From contig QANY01004038.1 of NCBI GenBank assembly GCA_003255025.1, positions 1,506,793 through 1,570,792 of the forward strand: a stretch of 64,000 nucleotides of DNA. The letters run 5' to 3'. Shown piece by piece: positions 11,164 through 23,135 of this stretch (position 1 is the stretch's first letter; every line of letters begins with the position of its first letter). The notes beneath the pieces were generated by a model that saw only the letters and a program-made list of their open reading frames with translations, was not told where the DNA came from and did not search any database. Origin of the DNA: Datisca glomerata (taxonomy: Eukaryota > Streptophyta > Magnoliopsida > Cucurbitales > Datiscaceae). The translations under genes were made by a program, and so were the position numbers.

Positions 11164-12314
11164 TTACCCCAAGATTTCTCCAACTGCATTGTCGCTAGCA
11201 TCACAAATGGTAGCTCCCATTTGGGTGCCACAATAATGGGGGTTGAGACAAACTCTTTTCAATTCATGAAAAGCATTTCGACATTCATCAGTGAACTCAA
11301 AAGTCTTATTATTTTCTAGCATGCATAAGAGTTTTGATATTTTTGAAAAATCTTTAATGAATCTTCTATAAAATCTAGCATGTCCTAGAAAACTTCTAAT
11401 GTCTTTCATTGTGGTGGGAGCATGGAGTTTTTCAATGATTTCTATCTTTGCTCTATATACTTTAACTACTTTCAAAGACACTCTATGTCCTAAAACTATC
11501 CCTTCTTGCACCATAAAATGATATTTCTCCGAATTCAAGACCAATTTAGCTTCTTCACATCTTTTCACACTTTTTCAAGGTTAGACAAACATTTTAAATA
11601 TGATTCCCCAAAAACTGAAAAGTCATCCATCAATATCTCAAGTGTTTGTGCTACCATGTCTGTAAAGATTTCCCTAATAAATCTCTGAAATGTTACTGGA
11701 GCATTGCATAGTAAAAAGGGCATCCTTCTGATGGTAAAGGTTTCATAGGGGTAGGTGAAAGGGGTATTCTCTTAATCCTCTGGTGCTATATTTATTTGAT
11801 TATAGCCTGAGTAACCATCTAGAAAATAGCAGTATTCTTTCCTAGCCAGCTTGTCCAACATTTATTCAATAAAGGGCAAAGGGAAATTGTCATTTCTGGT
11901 AGATTTGTTCAACTTCCTATCATCCATGCATACCCTCTAGCCAGTCGTTGTTCACGTGGAAATCAATTCATTTTCCTTTTTAGGCACACATTGGATAGAG
12001 CTAACCCATGCACTATAAGAAATTAGATAAATTGTTCCAGCATCAAGTCATTAATTTGTCTCTTTCTTGACATCTTCTTTCATGATTGTATTTAGCCTTC
12101 TTTGTTGCTCTATGAAATTACAACTCCCCTCTTCCAATAGTAGTTTATGCATGTAAATAGAAAGGCTTATCCCCTTAATGCCAGCCATCTCCCAACCAAT
12201 TGCTCTTTTATACTTTTCGAAGACATATAGCAATAACCTTTCATTTTCATTGCTTAGGGAAGAAGAAATAATAATGGGCAGAGTACTATTCTCACCTAGG
12301 AAAGCATATTTCAA
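11164..12314 (-). pseudogene. Athila-like reverse transcriptase, frameshifted
   Basis: Minus strand, N to C: YAFLGENSTLPIIISSSLS, AIGWEMAGIKGIS, IYMHKLLLEEG, QRRLNTIMKEDVKKE (12051-12314). Then, across frameshifts, the active-site box EILMDDFSVFG with its aspartate pair (about 11620-11645), CEEAKLVLNSEKYHFMVQEG, IVLGHRVS, and IRSFLGHARFYRRFIKDFS (11164-11568). This is the canonical Gypsy RT order, and wording such as GENSTLP and QRRLN is typical of the Athila clade. Stops and frame changes between 11570 and 12050 show that it is dead. Confidence 0.88.
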
Positions 12315-12399
12315 ATTAGCAGGAAGAGGTTTTAATTCAAGGAAAGGTAATGACTAAATAGAAGGAAATGCTCCCCTCAGATAACTATAACAATTCAAT

Positions 12400-13250
12400 T
12401 TATTTTCCAAACCTGGGAGTACTTTGCTTTGAATCCATCCAAGTGATTGCTATTTCTTCTTCATCACTATTATCTTCTTCCAGAATTTTCAAAGTTGACT
12501 GTGATTGGGTTTCGTTGCTACAGCTTATACACAGATTCTCCATAACTATGGAGTCCATTACAGAAATAGTCGCACATTCCTCTATCTCTTCATCTTGGTA
12601 CTTCATTGCATTAAAAGTATTGAATGTTATCTCTTGATCATTAACCCTCATGGTAAGCTCTCCCATTCGCATATCAATTACTACCCTTCATGTGGTTAAT
12701 AAGGGTCTTCTCAGTATGATAGATACTTCTCTGTCTGCCTCATAGTCTAGAATGATGAACTCTGCTAGAAGTATGAATTTATCCACTTCTATAAGGACAT
12801 CCTCTATCTTACCTTCTGGATAGATATAAGATCTATCATCCAGTTGTAATGTGATGGTTGTTGGTCTGGTCTCTCCTATCTCAAGATTTTAAAGATGGAT
12901 AGGAGCATAAGGTTGATAGCCGCTCCCAAGTCTCATAGAGCTCTCTCACGTTGGGGTTTTTCAATTAGACAAGGAATGGTAAAACTCCTTGTATCTGTAA
13001 GCTTTGGGGGAATCTTGTTTTGTAAAACCACGCTATATTCTTGGGTCAAGGCTATAGTCTCAAATTCTCCAAGCCTTCTCTTTTTGGTCAAAATATCTTT
13101 CATAAATTTGACTTGGCATCTGCTGTAGGGCTTCTATCAAAGGTATATTTACATGCAGCTGTTTCAACATATCAAGAAATATATTAAACTGACCATCTAG
13201 TTTCTTATTTTACAACGTTTGAAGAAATGGAAGAAGAAGTCTCTCTATAC
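12400..13250 (-). pseudogene. Athila-like gag-pro linker and aspartic protease
   Basis: Minus strand, N to C. FLDMLKQLHVNIPLIEALQQ (about 13130-13190) and DLGAAINLM, the protease active-site motif (about 12910-12935), come first. After a frameshift follow TTITLQLDDRS, GKIEDVLIEVDKFI, ADREVSIILRRPLL, then GELTMRVNDQEITFNTF (12400-12672). The order and wording match Athila protease and the spacer before RT. The catalytic D-L-G-A is intact but lies in a different frame from the rest. Confidence 0.75.
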
Positions 13251-13699
13251 CTTTCACTATCTGTTCAGTAGACTTAGATGCTACAACAGGCTGCTCTGTT
13301 ACATCTTTACTCTGGCATACTTCCTTGGTTCTTTTTTCACACTTTTCTTATGCTCCATGAATTGGTTAGGCTGCAATCTTTCCACTTCTCAAATGTATTT
13401 CCTTGCAGTGCTCCTTTCCGTCCCTTATGAGGCTTTCAGTATTGCTAGGAAAAGCACCTTGAGGTCATATACTCAATGCATTGGCCAACTCTCCAATTTG
13501 GTTTTCTAGATTTCTTGAGATACTCCTTAACTCTGGATCATTGCAGTTTGGTTCTAGATTACTGATTTATTCTATGCTACGTATGTTTTATGAGGATTCT
13601 CCAATGTGCTAGGTTGGACAGTTGATACTTGCTTTTATCCTTGAACTTGATGTGTAAAGTAAGGAGGATGTGCTGGTCTGCTTTGTGAGTTTGAAGGTC
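13251..13699 (-). other. Athila-like gag tail / linker, degenerate
   Basis: Sits between the zinc-knuckle region of gag and the pro linker. Readable words are sparse and broken by stops. Its position within the element is the main reason for the assignment. Confidence 0.4.
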
Positions 13700-14700
13700 C
13701 TGCACCTTGATTGCTTCAAGAGAAATTATGATGTTTCCTCTAGCTTAGATTGTTAGTGTTGGAGTAAAGGTTGTTGTTCTAATTCCTGTTAAAATTCCTT
13801 ACATAATCCACAGATGCCAGATTCTCTGGGAAGCTTTCAAATAATTATTCTTCACCACAATAAACACATGATACTTTCACCATAATAAATACTTGATTCC
13901 TAGATTGTTGCATGCCTTGATTCGGATTCAGATTTGGTGTAAGTGTCATACATAGAGTTTTAATTATATTTCTCAAAGAAGACACTAGAGCTATTAAGGC
14001 TGCCCGAACATCCAGCTCATGTATCCCTACAACCCTTTTACTTATTGTAGCTCTAGAAGTTTTAAATCTTTCTCATGCCTAATATAGAGATTCATTCTCC
14101 AAATGGTGGAAGGAAGTAATCTCATTCCTTAATTTGACATTCTTTATTAGTGGGAAATACTTCATTAGAAACTTCTCTGCAAGATCATTCCAAGTACTCA
14201 TAGAATCTAGAGGAAATGAGTTTAGCCATATTCTAACTCTATCCCATAAGGAATAAGGAAACAACCGCATCCATAGAGCTTCTTCTTAAGCTCCAGGTGT
14301 TTTGAAAGCATCACTAACCTTCGTGAAAAGTGTCAAGTGCATATGAGGGTCTTCAATAGGTAGTCCATTAAATTATCCAATAGTTTTCAGCATTTGGAAC
14401 ATGACAGGCTTCAATTCAAACTGTAGAGCTTGAATTCCTGCCCTTAATATTCTAGGGTTCATTGGTTGTGGTTGAAGAATGACATAATCTCTACTTGATC
14501 TTTCTCTGTCATCAGCCATGACTATAACACTGTCTCCATTATAAACTTGATTTCCATTTTGATTCATGTTATCACTTAGCACCACTACCTCTTCATGTGC
14601 AACCATCTGTTGTACAACAGCCAATCCTTTATGTTCTCTCCTCAACTGTCTTAGAGTCGTGTCTATTTTTGGGTCAAATTTGAATTCGGGTAGTTGTTGC
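13700..14700 (-). pseudogene. Athila-like gag
   Basis: Minus strand. The capsid-like core reads MRLFPYSLWDRVRIWLNSFP, STWNDLAEKFLMKYFP and LRNEITSFHHLENESLY (14079-14270), the retrotransposon gag domain typical of Athila. Upstream, NGLPIEDPHMHLT and FELKPVMFQML (about 14340-14430) belong to the same domain before an intervening stop. Downstream, CVYCGEE near 13850-13870 is the start of a zinc knuckle, followed by ASVDYVRNFNRN. Gag packages the element RNA into virus-like particles. Several stops make this copy non-functional. Confidence 0.82.
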
Positions 14701-14822
14701 TAGTGCATAAAATGAGTCTCAACTTTAGCAATTTATCATACAAATTGCAGAGCAGTAACAACAACTTTAGCAATTTAGCTTACAAATTAGATTCAAATTA
14801 AATAATGAAATTTCTCCTTCAG

Positions 14823-14840
14823 TCCCCGACAACGGCGCCA
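14823..14840 (-). other. Primer-binding site, tRNA-Asp type
   Basis: Minus strand TGGCGCCGTTGTCGGGGA is complementary, but for one base, to the 3' end of plant tRNA-Asp (TCCCCGGCAACGGCGCCA). It lies 11 bases inside the 5' LTR, as expected for first-strand priming of Athila-type elements. Confidence 0.85.
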
Positions 14841-14851
14841 AAAACTTATTG

Positions 14852-16278
14852 TGTGATGTGTATACTCAAGTGCATGTGTCATTAAGAAATAATAAAGTGA
14901 TAAGTGAGTGTCGATCTCCACAAGGACTAATGAGAAATAAGTAGTAAAGTAGACCAAATTAAAACATAGTAACAACAGTGGTTGATTTCAAGTAACTGAA
15001 AATTAAAGTTGAAATGATAATGCTAGTAAAATGGCTTAGACTGATACTGCAGAATATTAGATTGAGTTTAGTACTCATGGTGTATTCAATGGTAAAAAGA
15101 GCTAGTGTGGTTAAATCTCCTATCCATTAATATTTCTAGTTAAATCTGTTCATATTACTACAATATTCTAATAGCATTAACCTCTGCTCATAAGTAGAAT
15201 AGATTTCCATCCTTATGATCTTTTAACTTTAAGCTTAATGAACTTATTCCTAAGTCTAATTCAGATTAGAGTTGTCACTCATCAGTTCCATTCGATTGGT
15301 TTGCAAGGTGAGTATATATGCCTATACTACTTTCTAAATACCTAGATCTACAGGATTTAAGTACCCAAGTATCATTCAGGATATTTCCATTGAATCAAAC
15401 ATTTCCAAAGTTTAATCTAACTTGCATTTTACTAAATATGGCAGGTCTATAATAAAATCTTAACATTAAGTACCCTTGAATGAAATGCTAAAATGGAATG
15501 AGCAACGGAAACTTCAGTAACTAGAAATAGCAATTTTAGGGTTCATTACCCATACTAGATTAAAGGTTTTAACTGATAATGAGCTTTTGAATAGATTGAA
15601 ATATAACCATTTCCATAGTTATCTTGCAGAAAATGAACTAAATGTAGAATACAGTAAGCAAAATAAAGCTAAGAAATAAGAAAGAGAGAATGGAATAAAT
15701 GAATATCCTCTTATTTGTCTTCTTCCTCAATGCTTTGCTTCCTTTTCTATCCTTCTCCTTGCATCCTTGCTCTGAAAAATGTCTTCTTATTTTCAGCAAG
15801 AATGTTGGTTCCCCCTCTCAAAATGGATGTAGTTTCTATTTAAAGAGCCTTGGGATTAGGGCTTCATTCTCCTTGCAACAACACATGTCAAGCAACCACA
15901 AGGCTGGGACCATGAAAAAGGCATTGATGCCAGGTGGATAACTAAGTCTAAGCTCACAAGCATCTTCTCTCTTTTTAGTACCAGCTGGAGTATGCGACAA
16001 ATCCTCTTGCCTAGTGTGCATGAGCATTACTATAACAACATTAGAATCACCTGCAGCACTTCTCCAGCCACCAAGCTTCCAAGGCCACCGGCATAGGAGC
16101 ACAATATTAAGCACAAAACTGTTGAAAAGCCATTAAGAAAGCTAGCTAGACAAAACCAAACTAAAATCTAAACTAAAAGAAATGACACAGACTAAGCAGT
16201 AAAGTGTTACGACACTCTAAGATAAACAATACTTAATGCATAAAAATGCAAGAATAACTCATAAATCTTAGAGTTATC
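14852..16278 (-). mobile_element. 5' LTR of the Athila-like Gypsy retrotransposon
   Basis: Direct partner of 5542-6930, with many substitutions and small indels, so the insertion is old. The inner end is TGTGATGTGTATAC on the plus strand. The outer end matches to GAGTTATC at 16278 and lacks the final ACA seen in the other copy, so the terminal bases and the target duplication are lost. The LTR should hold the element promoter; I see no clear TATA box. Confidence 0.85.
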
Positions 16279-17099
16279 GGAAGACTCTAGAGAGAGGTGA
16301 TACATTCTCTCTCTAGAACTTCTCTCTTTAGAATATATAATTGTAAACTTATTTTTAATATAAGATAAAAATATACTTTGAACATATTAAATTTGAAGTT
16401 TATATTTAAATACTTATATATAAGTTCTGAAACTCATAATCGAGCCATCTATTCTCTGAGTAATTGTCATGAAATGACTCAATTTGACTAGGCCATTCAT
16501 CAATTGCTTTCCCATATTTAGATTATATATGAAATATTACAAGAAACCAAAGTATTTAAAAATCAATTAATATTCTAAACATACTTTCCTTTTGCGTTTG
16601 TGAATAAATGATCATGATTTTTACAGTGAGAAAAGTGCAACTTCTTACGATTAGTGATGTTTGCTTCAGACTACACTGCATTTAAAATATTACATTAGTA
16701 CTTTAAAAATAAAATTTTCTTTATACAAAATATCACAAAACTAATGCTTTAAATATTACTTTTACCTTGAATGCTAGGCTTTCAAAAAAGTTTTAACCCT
16801 ATCTTTTTTAGATAACTTCTAAAACATGTTGGTGAGCTATAACCGGTGTAAATTTCTTGTAATATTTGTGAAGCTTGTGCTTATAAAATGGATAACACCT
16901 GGCCATATATGCTCTAAATACGTCTGAACATGTTAATATTGCAAAGTCTATGTCCAATTTTACCTAATAAAGTTAATATATCATATACCATGCAGAATTC
17001 CAAATATTCATAAGAATTAAATTTTAATACTTTACCAAAATGCGATCTAGTGATGTGGTCTTTGCATCTTTTGGTACAATTGCCCATGACTTTTAAGTC
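16279..17099. other. AT-rich remnant, probably part of the CACTA ORF region
   Basis: Lies between the Athila LTR and a Transposase_24-like reading. No intact frame. Minus-strand words after 17100 continue weakly into this stretch with stops. Confidence 0.3.
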
Positions 17100-17290
17100 T
17101 GAGGGACGCACTTCCGTACTAGGGCACCGATCTCGTTTGGAAAATGCTTTAATAACTCACATTTAGTGCCAATCATCTTAGGTGAACCAAACAACAATGC
17201 TCCCATAGCTCTCAACAATTTTATCTAGGGTCACACCACAAGTAGGACCACGATGTCGCTTAGATTTAAACCTCCTTATTTATAAAGAAC
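17100..17290 (-). pseudogene. CACTA-associated Transposase_24-like fragment (N-terminal part)
   Basis: Minus strand reads RHRGPTCGVTLDKIVESYGS (about 17220-17280), then in another frame PNEIGALVRKCVPQT and SWAIVPKDAK (about 17060-17150). This resembles the RGPTRGVTL and NEIG..VR..P segments of plant Transposase_24 proteins. Homology is my recognition only, and frameshifts are present. The C-terminal signature lies at 4530-4740 on the same strand, so the Athila element probably split this ORF. Confidence 0.45.
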
Positions 17291-18359
17291 GAATATAATG
17301 TCTCTATGAGATACAAGTTAATAAAAGTTTAAAGTACATTCTTTATCAGCCTCGGCCGCGGGTGATGTAGGTGGTATAATGACAACAAGTTGATTCCAGT
17401 TCCTGACATGTCTGTAATAAACTAGCATTACGAGGAAACTAATGCTTTAATTATCCATTATTCAATAACTAAAATCAATATCTAAAACAGAGATTTTCAA
17501 TGACATTACAAATAAACTAAGGGAATGTTTACTAAATGGTAAAGATAATAAAAGAGATAGAAAATGATAAAGGAAAGGAAAATAGTCTTCCTTTAAATGT
17601 GTTTACTAGCTTTTTATAATCAGAAATCAGAATGAGTTATAATTCTCTTTTACCTATTTACTAACCCTCAACAATCTGAATCAAATTTTTACAATTTTTA
17701 ATTATCAAAAATCATTTTTTAAATATATCTTAAATAAATAATAAATGAAAAACATCACGGCATCTTGAAAATTTATGTATTACATCAAATATAGTACGAC
17801 GTATAATATATTGTCTAAATTATTACTTAAAAACATAAATAATAGATGAGAGAACTAGACGAGAAAGCTATCTGAAGGTTGTCTGGATGAGAGAAAGAGA
17901 AACTAATATGTGAAAAAGAATCTTGTCTATGAAGGGTAGAATCAGTACAAGAATGAAGGGTAGAATCAGTACAAGAAGGAAAGGAGATAAAGGATGATTG
18001 GAGCCCACCTTGAAAGTGGTAAAGGGGAAAGAGTTCTACTATCTCAAGTTTGGTAAAATCATTACCTATTTTTCAATAAGGCCATTACTGATTTTGGGTG
18101 GGGTTACGGTCTTTTTACCTCTATGATTTTAGTAGGCAATGAAATCAGTAATCTAAAGTGAAAAATTTATGAATAAGCTAAAGTGAGTTAAAAACAAACA
18201 TGATTACTAATTTGTTAGTCATCTAAATCAGTATCATCTTCACTATGCAGAGACTTCTCTGAATCATCATTATACTCGATGAATGTCATATCTTTTTTGT
18301 TACCATTAATAAAATCATCAAGATCAATATTATCAGTTTGTATAGGAATCGTCGCTAGA
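17291..18359. other. Unassigned; small duplication and an acidic reading
   Basis: GAAGGGTAGAATCAGTACAAGAA occurs twice in direct orientation near 17933 and 17956. Minus-strand 18240-18335 reads NIDLDDFINGNKKDMTFIEY followed by an acidic stretch, which may be another exon of the CACTA protein. No gene is supported. Confidence 0.35.
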
Positions 18360-19160
18360 TACAATAACGATATATCAAGAATATAGTGATAGAATTACAT
18401 ATCATCTCTAGCTATAGTATATGATATAACAATGACCATTATAGAGCGATGAAATTACAAAAGTTGTTGCTAGATACAATGTAACTAAATTTCGTTTTTA
18501 TGTCTGCAACTTTGGTGACAGAATTATACCTTGTCACTATATATGGTCAAGATATAGCGACTAAGCATAATTCTATTGTCATAGATGCATGTTTAGCGAT
18601 GAACCATAATTTTGTCTCGATGTCTTGACCGTGTATAGCAATGACGCATAATTCTGTCACCACAAAAGCATATTTCATGATGAATTATATTTCCATCGCT
18701 ATATGTTGACCATATATAGTGACGAATTATAATTTTCATCATTGCAGAAGCATATTTAGAGATGAAATAAATTCCTTGGCTATATCTTGACCATGTATAG
18801 CAAACAAAGCATAATGTCATCACCATATAGACATATGTAGCCACGAATTAATGTTTGTCACTATACCTTGATGATATATAACGATGAAATTTAATTAAAT
18901 CGCCACATATGCATATATAGCCATGAATAATAGTTTCATTGCTATATCTTGACCATATATATAGTGACAAACAAACATTCTGTCTGCGTCATATGCATAA
19001 CTAGTTATGAATTATAGTTTTGTCACTATATCTTAACCATATATAGTGACAAACAATAATTCATTCACTATAGATACATATATGGAGACTAATCATTGTT
19101 TGGTCGCTAGATTATGACCGTATCCAACTACAAATTTTGATTCCATCGCTACTTCTAAAT
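18360..19160. repeat. Array of degenerate direct and inverted repeats, CACTA subterminal type
   Basis: Roughly 60-bp periodic text built from CATCGCTATATCTTGACCAT, ATATATAGTGACGAAT and GCATAATTCTGTCAC, alternating in orientation. More than ten copies are visible. The same motifs occur at 3940-4215. CACTA transposase normally binds such subterminal arrays, so this is probably one end of an old CACTA element. Confidence 0.55.
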
Positions 19161-19167
19161 CTATAGG

Positions 19168-19380
19168 CACTACTACAAAATGGGGTTAGATGACAGGTAA
19201 AAATCGTCATTATATTTCTATATAGACGGCTGACCGACTGTCATCTACTGGACTGTCATCTTTAGTCATTTAAAAAAACCATCATTATAATAGTGTACAA
19301 TGACAGGAAATCCCCGTCATCGTAGGTACCGTGAAAAGTACATAGATGACGGAGAATCCCCCCATAGGGGCTAGTCAATG
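19168..19380 (+). mobile_element. CACTA terminus: terminal repeat and subterminal region
   Basis: CACTACTACAAAATGGGG at 19168 is a typical CACTA end. It is followed by repeated GATGACAG, CGTCAT and CTGTCATC words (TAGATGACAGG, GACTGTCATCTACTG, CAATGACAGG, CCCGTCATCG), a subterminal pattern. The opposite end (...TTTGTAGTAGTG) was not found in the window, so the element is truncated or interrupted, possibly by the Copia piece that follows. Confidence 0.6.
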
Positions 19381-19645
19381 GGGCCAAGGTGACCAAAACT
19401 ATTGGTGATTGGTTAAACTAATATAGAGACATTTCAGCAAAAACCAAACGAGAGGAGTCTCGATGCTATAGAAGGTAATTTGGACTTTATCCCTCGATGA
19501 GACAAGCTATCATTTTTTATCGTAACATCATGGAGGAAATTTTTTATTGATAATTTTAAAATATTTAGTAGTTGCATCATGCATCATACTTTCCTAAATA
19601 ATTAAACATTTATTTACACCACTTTATTTATTCTTTTCAGTAATC

Positions 19646-20023
19646 ATGTCGTTATCCCCTCTCTCAACTAATCTTAATGTGAACAAATTCAACGGTGAAA
19701 ATTACGTGGATTGGAAATAAAATCTTGATGTCGTACTGACGGTAGAAAAACACAAGTTCGTGCTCACTACCCCTTATCCTCTTGAGCCTATTGCTGAATC
19801 GACTCAAGAGAAAAATGATGCTTATGCTTCTTGGTTGCATTCTGATGAGATCGTCAGATGTTACATCTTGGCATCTATGAGCAATGTGTTACAACAGTAG
19901 GATCAGAACTTTGAGACTATCACTGATATGATATTAACCATCACCAAAATGTTCAGGGATCATGGTCGTCAAGCCAGACAGACAGTTGTGTGTAACTTCA
20001 TGAACTGCAGGATGGATCATTAA
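19646..20023 (+). pseudogene. Copia gag fragment with in-frame stops
   Basis: From ATG 19646 the frame reads LSPLSTNLNVNKFNGENYVD, then W-K and a stop, VEKHKFVLTTPYPLEP, ASWLHSDEIVRCYILASMSN, another stop, and HGRQARQTVVCNFMNCRM. This is the N-terminal gag of plant Ty1/Copia elements (LNGENYVDWKRNL, YILASMSNVLQ, GRQARQTA are the family words). Two internal stops before the terminal TAA show that it is dead. Flanking sequence up to 20290 shows no LTR partner. Confidence 0.8.
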
Positions 20024-20300
20024 AACGAACATATTGTAAATTTTATGGATATTGACATATGTTTATATGGTAGATTCAAAATTGTTTTGAGTATGTTTTG
20101 TGATTGGATCCTCAATTATTGGCTCTAGGCATATTTTATTTAGAATTGATGTACGCCGATGTTGAGACATAGAAACTTATGTAATTTAATTGTTGCAATT
20201 GTTGTAAATTTTAAATTCATTTTAAATTCATCGTCTCCTTGAAATCGTCACATGAAATCGCTTGACAGCCACCGAGAAGTCACCAGATAGACACCGAGAA
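20024..20300. other. No feature seen
   Basis: AT-rich text following the Copia gag fragment. No protease or integrase words are readable, so the Copia element is truncated here. Confidence 0.3.
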
Positions 20301-20415
20301 GAAGCCGGAAAATGCTATTGTTCATGCCATTATTGTTCACTGGCGGTATTATTCACGCCGGCACTGTTCACTGACGGTACTATTCACCGCTGGCAGCCTT
20401 CGCCGCCACTCGCTA
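20301..20415. repeat. Short imperfect tandem repeat, about 21 bp
   Basis: The phrase TATTGTTCATGCC, TATTGTTCACTGGCGG, TATTCACGCCGGC, TGTTCACTGACGG, TATTCACCGCTGGC repeats about five times. GC content here is well above the surroundings. Confidence 0.55.
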
Positions 20416-21780
20416 CTACTGCCATGTGTTAATCGTTAGAGTCCTAATCGGATTAGGAAACCTACAAGTTTTAGAAACCCATGGTTTTAGGAAACCTAAA
20501 GTTTTTGAAATTCAAATTTTAAAATATGATTTCAAAATCAATTTTAATCCCTCATTTAATTTTAATTTAATTTGATAAATTTTTCAACACTTGTATAATT
20601 GTCATTTATTTTAAAATTGTTTTAAAAATAAATCAACTTACTAATTAATTGTTAATTAGTTTATCAAAGTAAAAATACATTGGAAAATTAAAATTTTTAA
20701 ATTGAAAATTATTTTTAAAAATGGGACTAATATTTTGTAAAGTATTACAAAATGATGAGAAAACATGGAGACAAACAAGCAAATGACAGACACTATGGAG
20801 GTTAGTTCATAAATTAATTTGTAATTTATTTTAGATTTTTTATGGGTTGTAATTAAAAATGAGTCAATAGGGAGGTTAAATTTAAATGTATGATTTAGTT
20901 GTAATTGCACATCATCATACAACATACCATATAGATTAGGTATATACAAATATCAATTGTCATATAGCATATACATGCATCATTGTAGATTAATTGATAA
21001 TAGTTATTATTTAATTACAATATGAAATTTGTAATGGTTATAATTTTAAATTGAGATTTAAAATTTTAGTTATAGATCTATATTTTGTTTCAAATGTGTA
21101 ATACACAATCTACAGAATAAATTACGACTTCTTAAAAATAGTTGAATTATTTCATACAAAGTCAGTCCTATAAAGCTTACATATGCGTATGTAACTGAGA
21201 TAGTTCATTCCAATTACTTTATTTAAAAGGAATAGAAATAAATAAATGAATGGCAAAATAAGGAATGATATAGAATACCGAAAATAAGCTGAATATAGAG
21301 TGTATGCACTAGGAATGTTAATTGGGAAAATTCATGGAAGTTCTTGCATAACTCGATACAAAGTTGGATATAACTCCAGTTCATGCACGTTTTATTTCAC
21401 TCAAACTAATTAAACTCAATAGTAATGAACTAATAATCCAATATATCTTGCACTTAAAAGTTTAAACTTCAAAAACGTGCTAATATTAAGAACACATTAT
21501 CAAAAGAAGTAATCCTTCCCATATTCATATTCTAAATCTTTTCCCATATTCATATTCTAAATCTTACAGAATCATCTTCATATTGCTCAAATACAAAAAT
21601 GAAATGACGAAGCAGAAGCTATAACAGGAAACATAAAAATATGGTTTAAACAGGAAATTTCTACAATGTCGGGGTTTTATCTCCGGCATTGATGTTGGGC
21701 ATTTGTGGCCTTGGATTGCTCCAAAAGTAATCGAGTCATTAAAGGCCCAGCCGGTCAAAGCTTTTCATGTTTTCTATTTT
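20416..21780. other. AT-rich stretch, no gene
   Basis: Very AT-rich sequence with no coding frame I recognise on either strand. A 97-codon minus-strand frame at 20656-20949 is low-complexity and rich in I, L and F, as expected by chance in such DNA. Confidence 0.4.
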
Positions 21781-21784
21781 TTTT

Positions 21785-22905
21785 GGGTTCACCTAAAATG
21801 TTAAGTTCATAAAAAACGTACAGTGGTTCACCTACAATGTAGAGGAGTCCACCTAAATATATAAAATTAATATTTCTTGAAGTGCTTCACCTATAATGTA
21901 GAGGGTTTACCAAAAATGTACATGTGTTAACAAAAAATGTAGAGAAGTTCACCTAAATATACAAAATTAAAATTTTTTGGAGGTGTTCAACTAAAATATA
22001 GTGAGATTCATCAAAAATGTATTCCAGTTAATCTGAAATGTAGTGGAGTTCACCAAAATATATAAAATTAATATTTCTGAGAGGGGTTCACAGAAAATAT
22101 AGAGAGGTTCACCTTCAGAGTAGAGAGGTTCACCTAAATGTACAAAATTGACTTTGTACCTTAAGATGAACCCTTGTATATTTGAGGTGAATCCCTGTAC
22201 ATTTCAGGTGAACCCCAATACATTTTTTGTGAAACCCTCCAAGAAATATTAATTATGTACATTTAAGTGAACCCCTCTACATTTTAGGTGAACTCCTATA
22301 TATTTAGGTGAACCCTATTATATTTTAGGTGAATCACTCCAAGCAATATTATTTTTGTACATCTTGGTTAACCCCTCTATATTTCAGGTGAACCCATGAA
22401 CAATTTAAGGTGGAATCAAACTACATTTTAGGTGAACCCGTCTAAGAAATATCAATCTTGTACATTTTGGTGAAGCCTTTTACATTCCATATGAACCTCT
22501 GTACATTTTAGGTAAACTCTTGCAAAAAATATTAATTTTATACATTTTGATAAACCCTTCTACATTTTGGGTGAACCCCTATACATTTTAGGTGAACCCA
22601 ACTATATTTTAGACGACCCCTCCAAAAAATATTAATTTGTACCCTCTAAGTTTGAGGTGAACACCTTTATATTTGTGCTGAACCCCCGCTATATTTTAGG
22701 TGAAAACCTCCAAGAATATTATTTTTAAATTTTGGTGAACACCTTAAGCATTTATTGTACTCCACTACAAATTCATTGAACCCCTTTTAAATTTGTGGTG
22801 AACCCCCACTATATTTTAGGTGAACACCTCCAAGAATATTAATTTTTTAATTTTGGTGAACATTTCAAGCATTTGTGGTACTCCACTACAAATTCATTGA
22901 ACCCC
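21785..22905. repeat. Higher-order satellite-like array with an orientation switch
   Basis: The basic word is TACATTTTAGGTGAACCC (25-28 bp spacing). Every three or four words it is punctuated by CCAAGAAATATTAATTTTG, giving units of about 80-120 bp. Punctuation in this orientation starts near 22241, 22341, 22444, 22524, 22624, 22712 and 22832. From 21785 to about 22150 the same units occur in reverse complement (GGTTCACCTAAAATGTA, AATTAATATTTCTTG near 21868, 21966, 22068). The centre lies at about 22150, so transcripts through it could fold on themselves. Confidence 0.8.
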
Positions 22906-23135
22906 TAAATTTGCGATCGCCACTCAACAAGTCTCAATCGCCACTCATAAGTCTATAATCGCCATCTTGAAGGTGCTAATCACATCTTCATGTCCAATCG
23001 CTATTTATTGTGCTCAAATCACCATGATTCAGCCTAATCACTACCCCAACTATGGAGATCACATTAGGAGATCATAATCGCCATGCAAATGGCTCTGATC
23101 ACTATCCAAATGGCTCGAATCGCCATGTGTCCCAT
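22906..23135. repeat. Degenerate tandem repeat based on AATCGCCAT
   Basis: About ten copies of AATCGCCAT-like words (GATCGCCACTCA, CAATCGCCACTCA, TAATCGCCATCTT, AATCGCTATTT, AATCACCATG, TAATCGCCATGCAAATGG, GAATCGCCATGTG) at 20-28 bp spacing, directly after the larger array. Confidence 0.6.

Noticed and set aside
20656..20949. 97-codon minus-strand frame
   Set aside because: Composition follows the AT-rich DNA and there is no motif or neighbour to support it.
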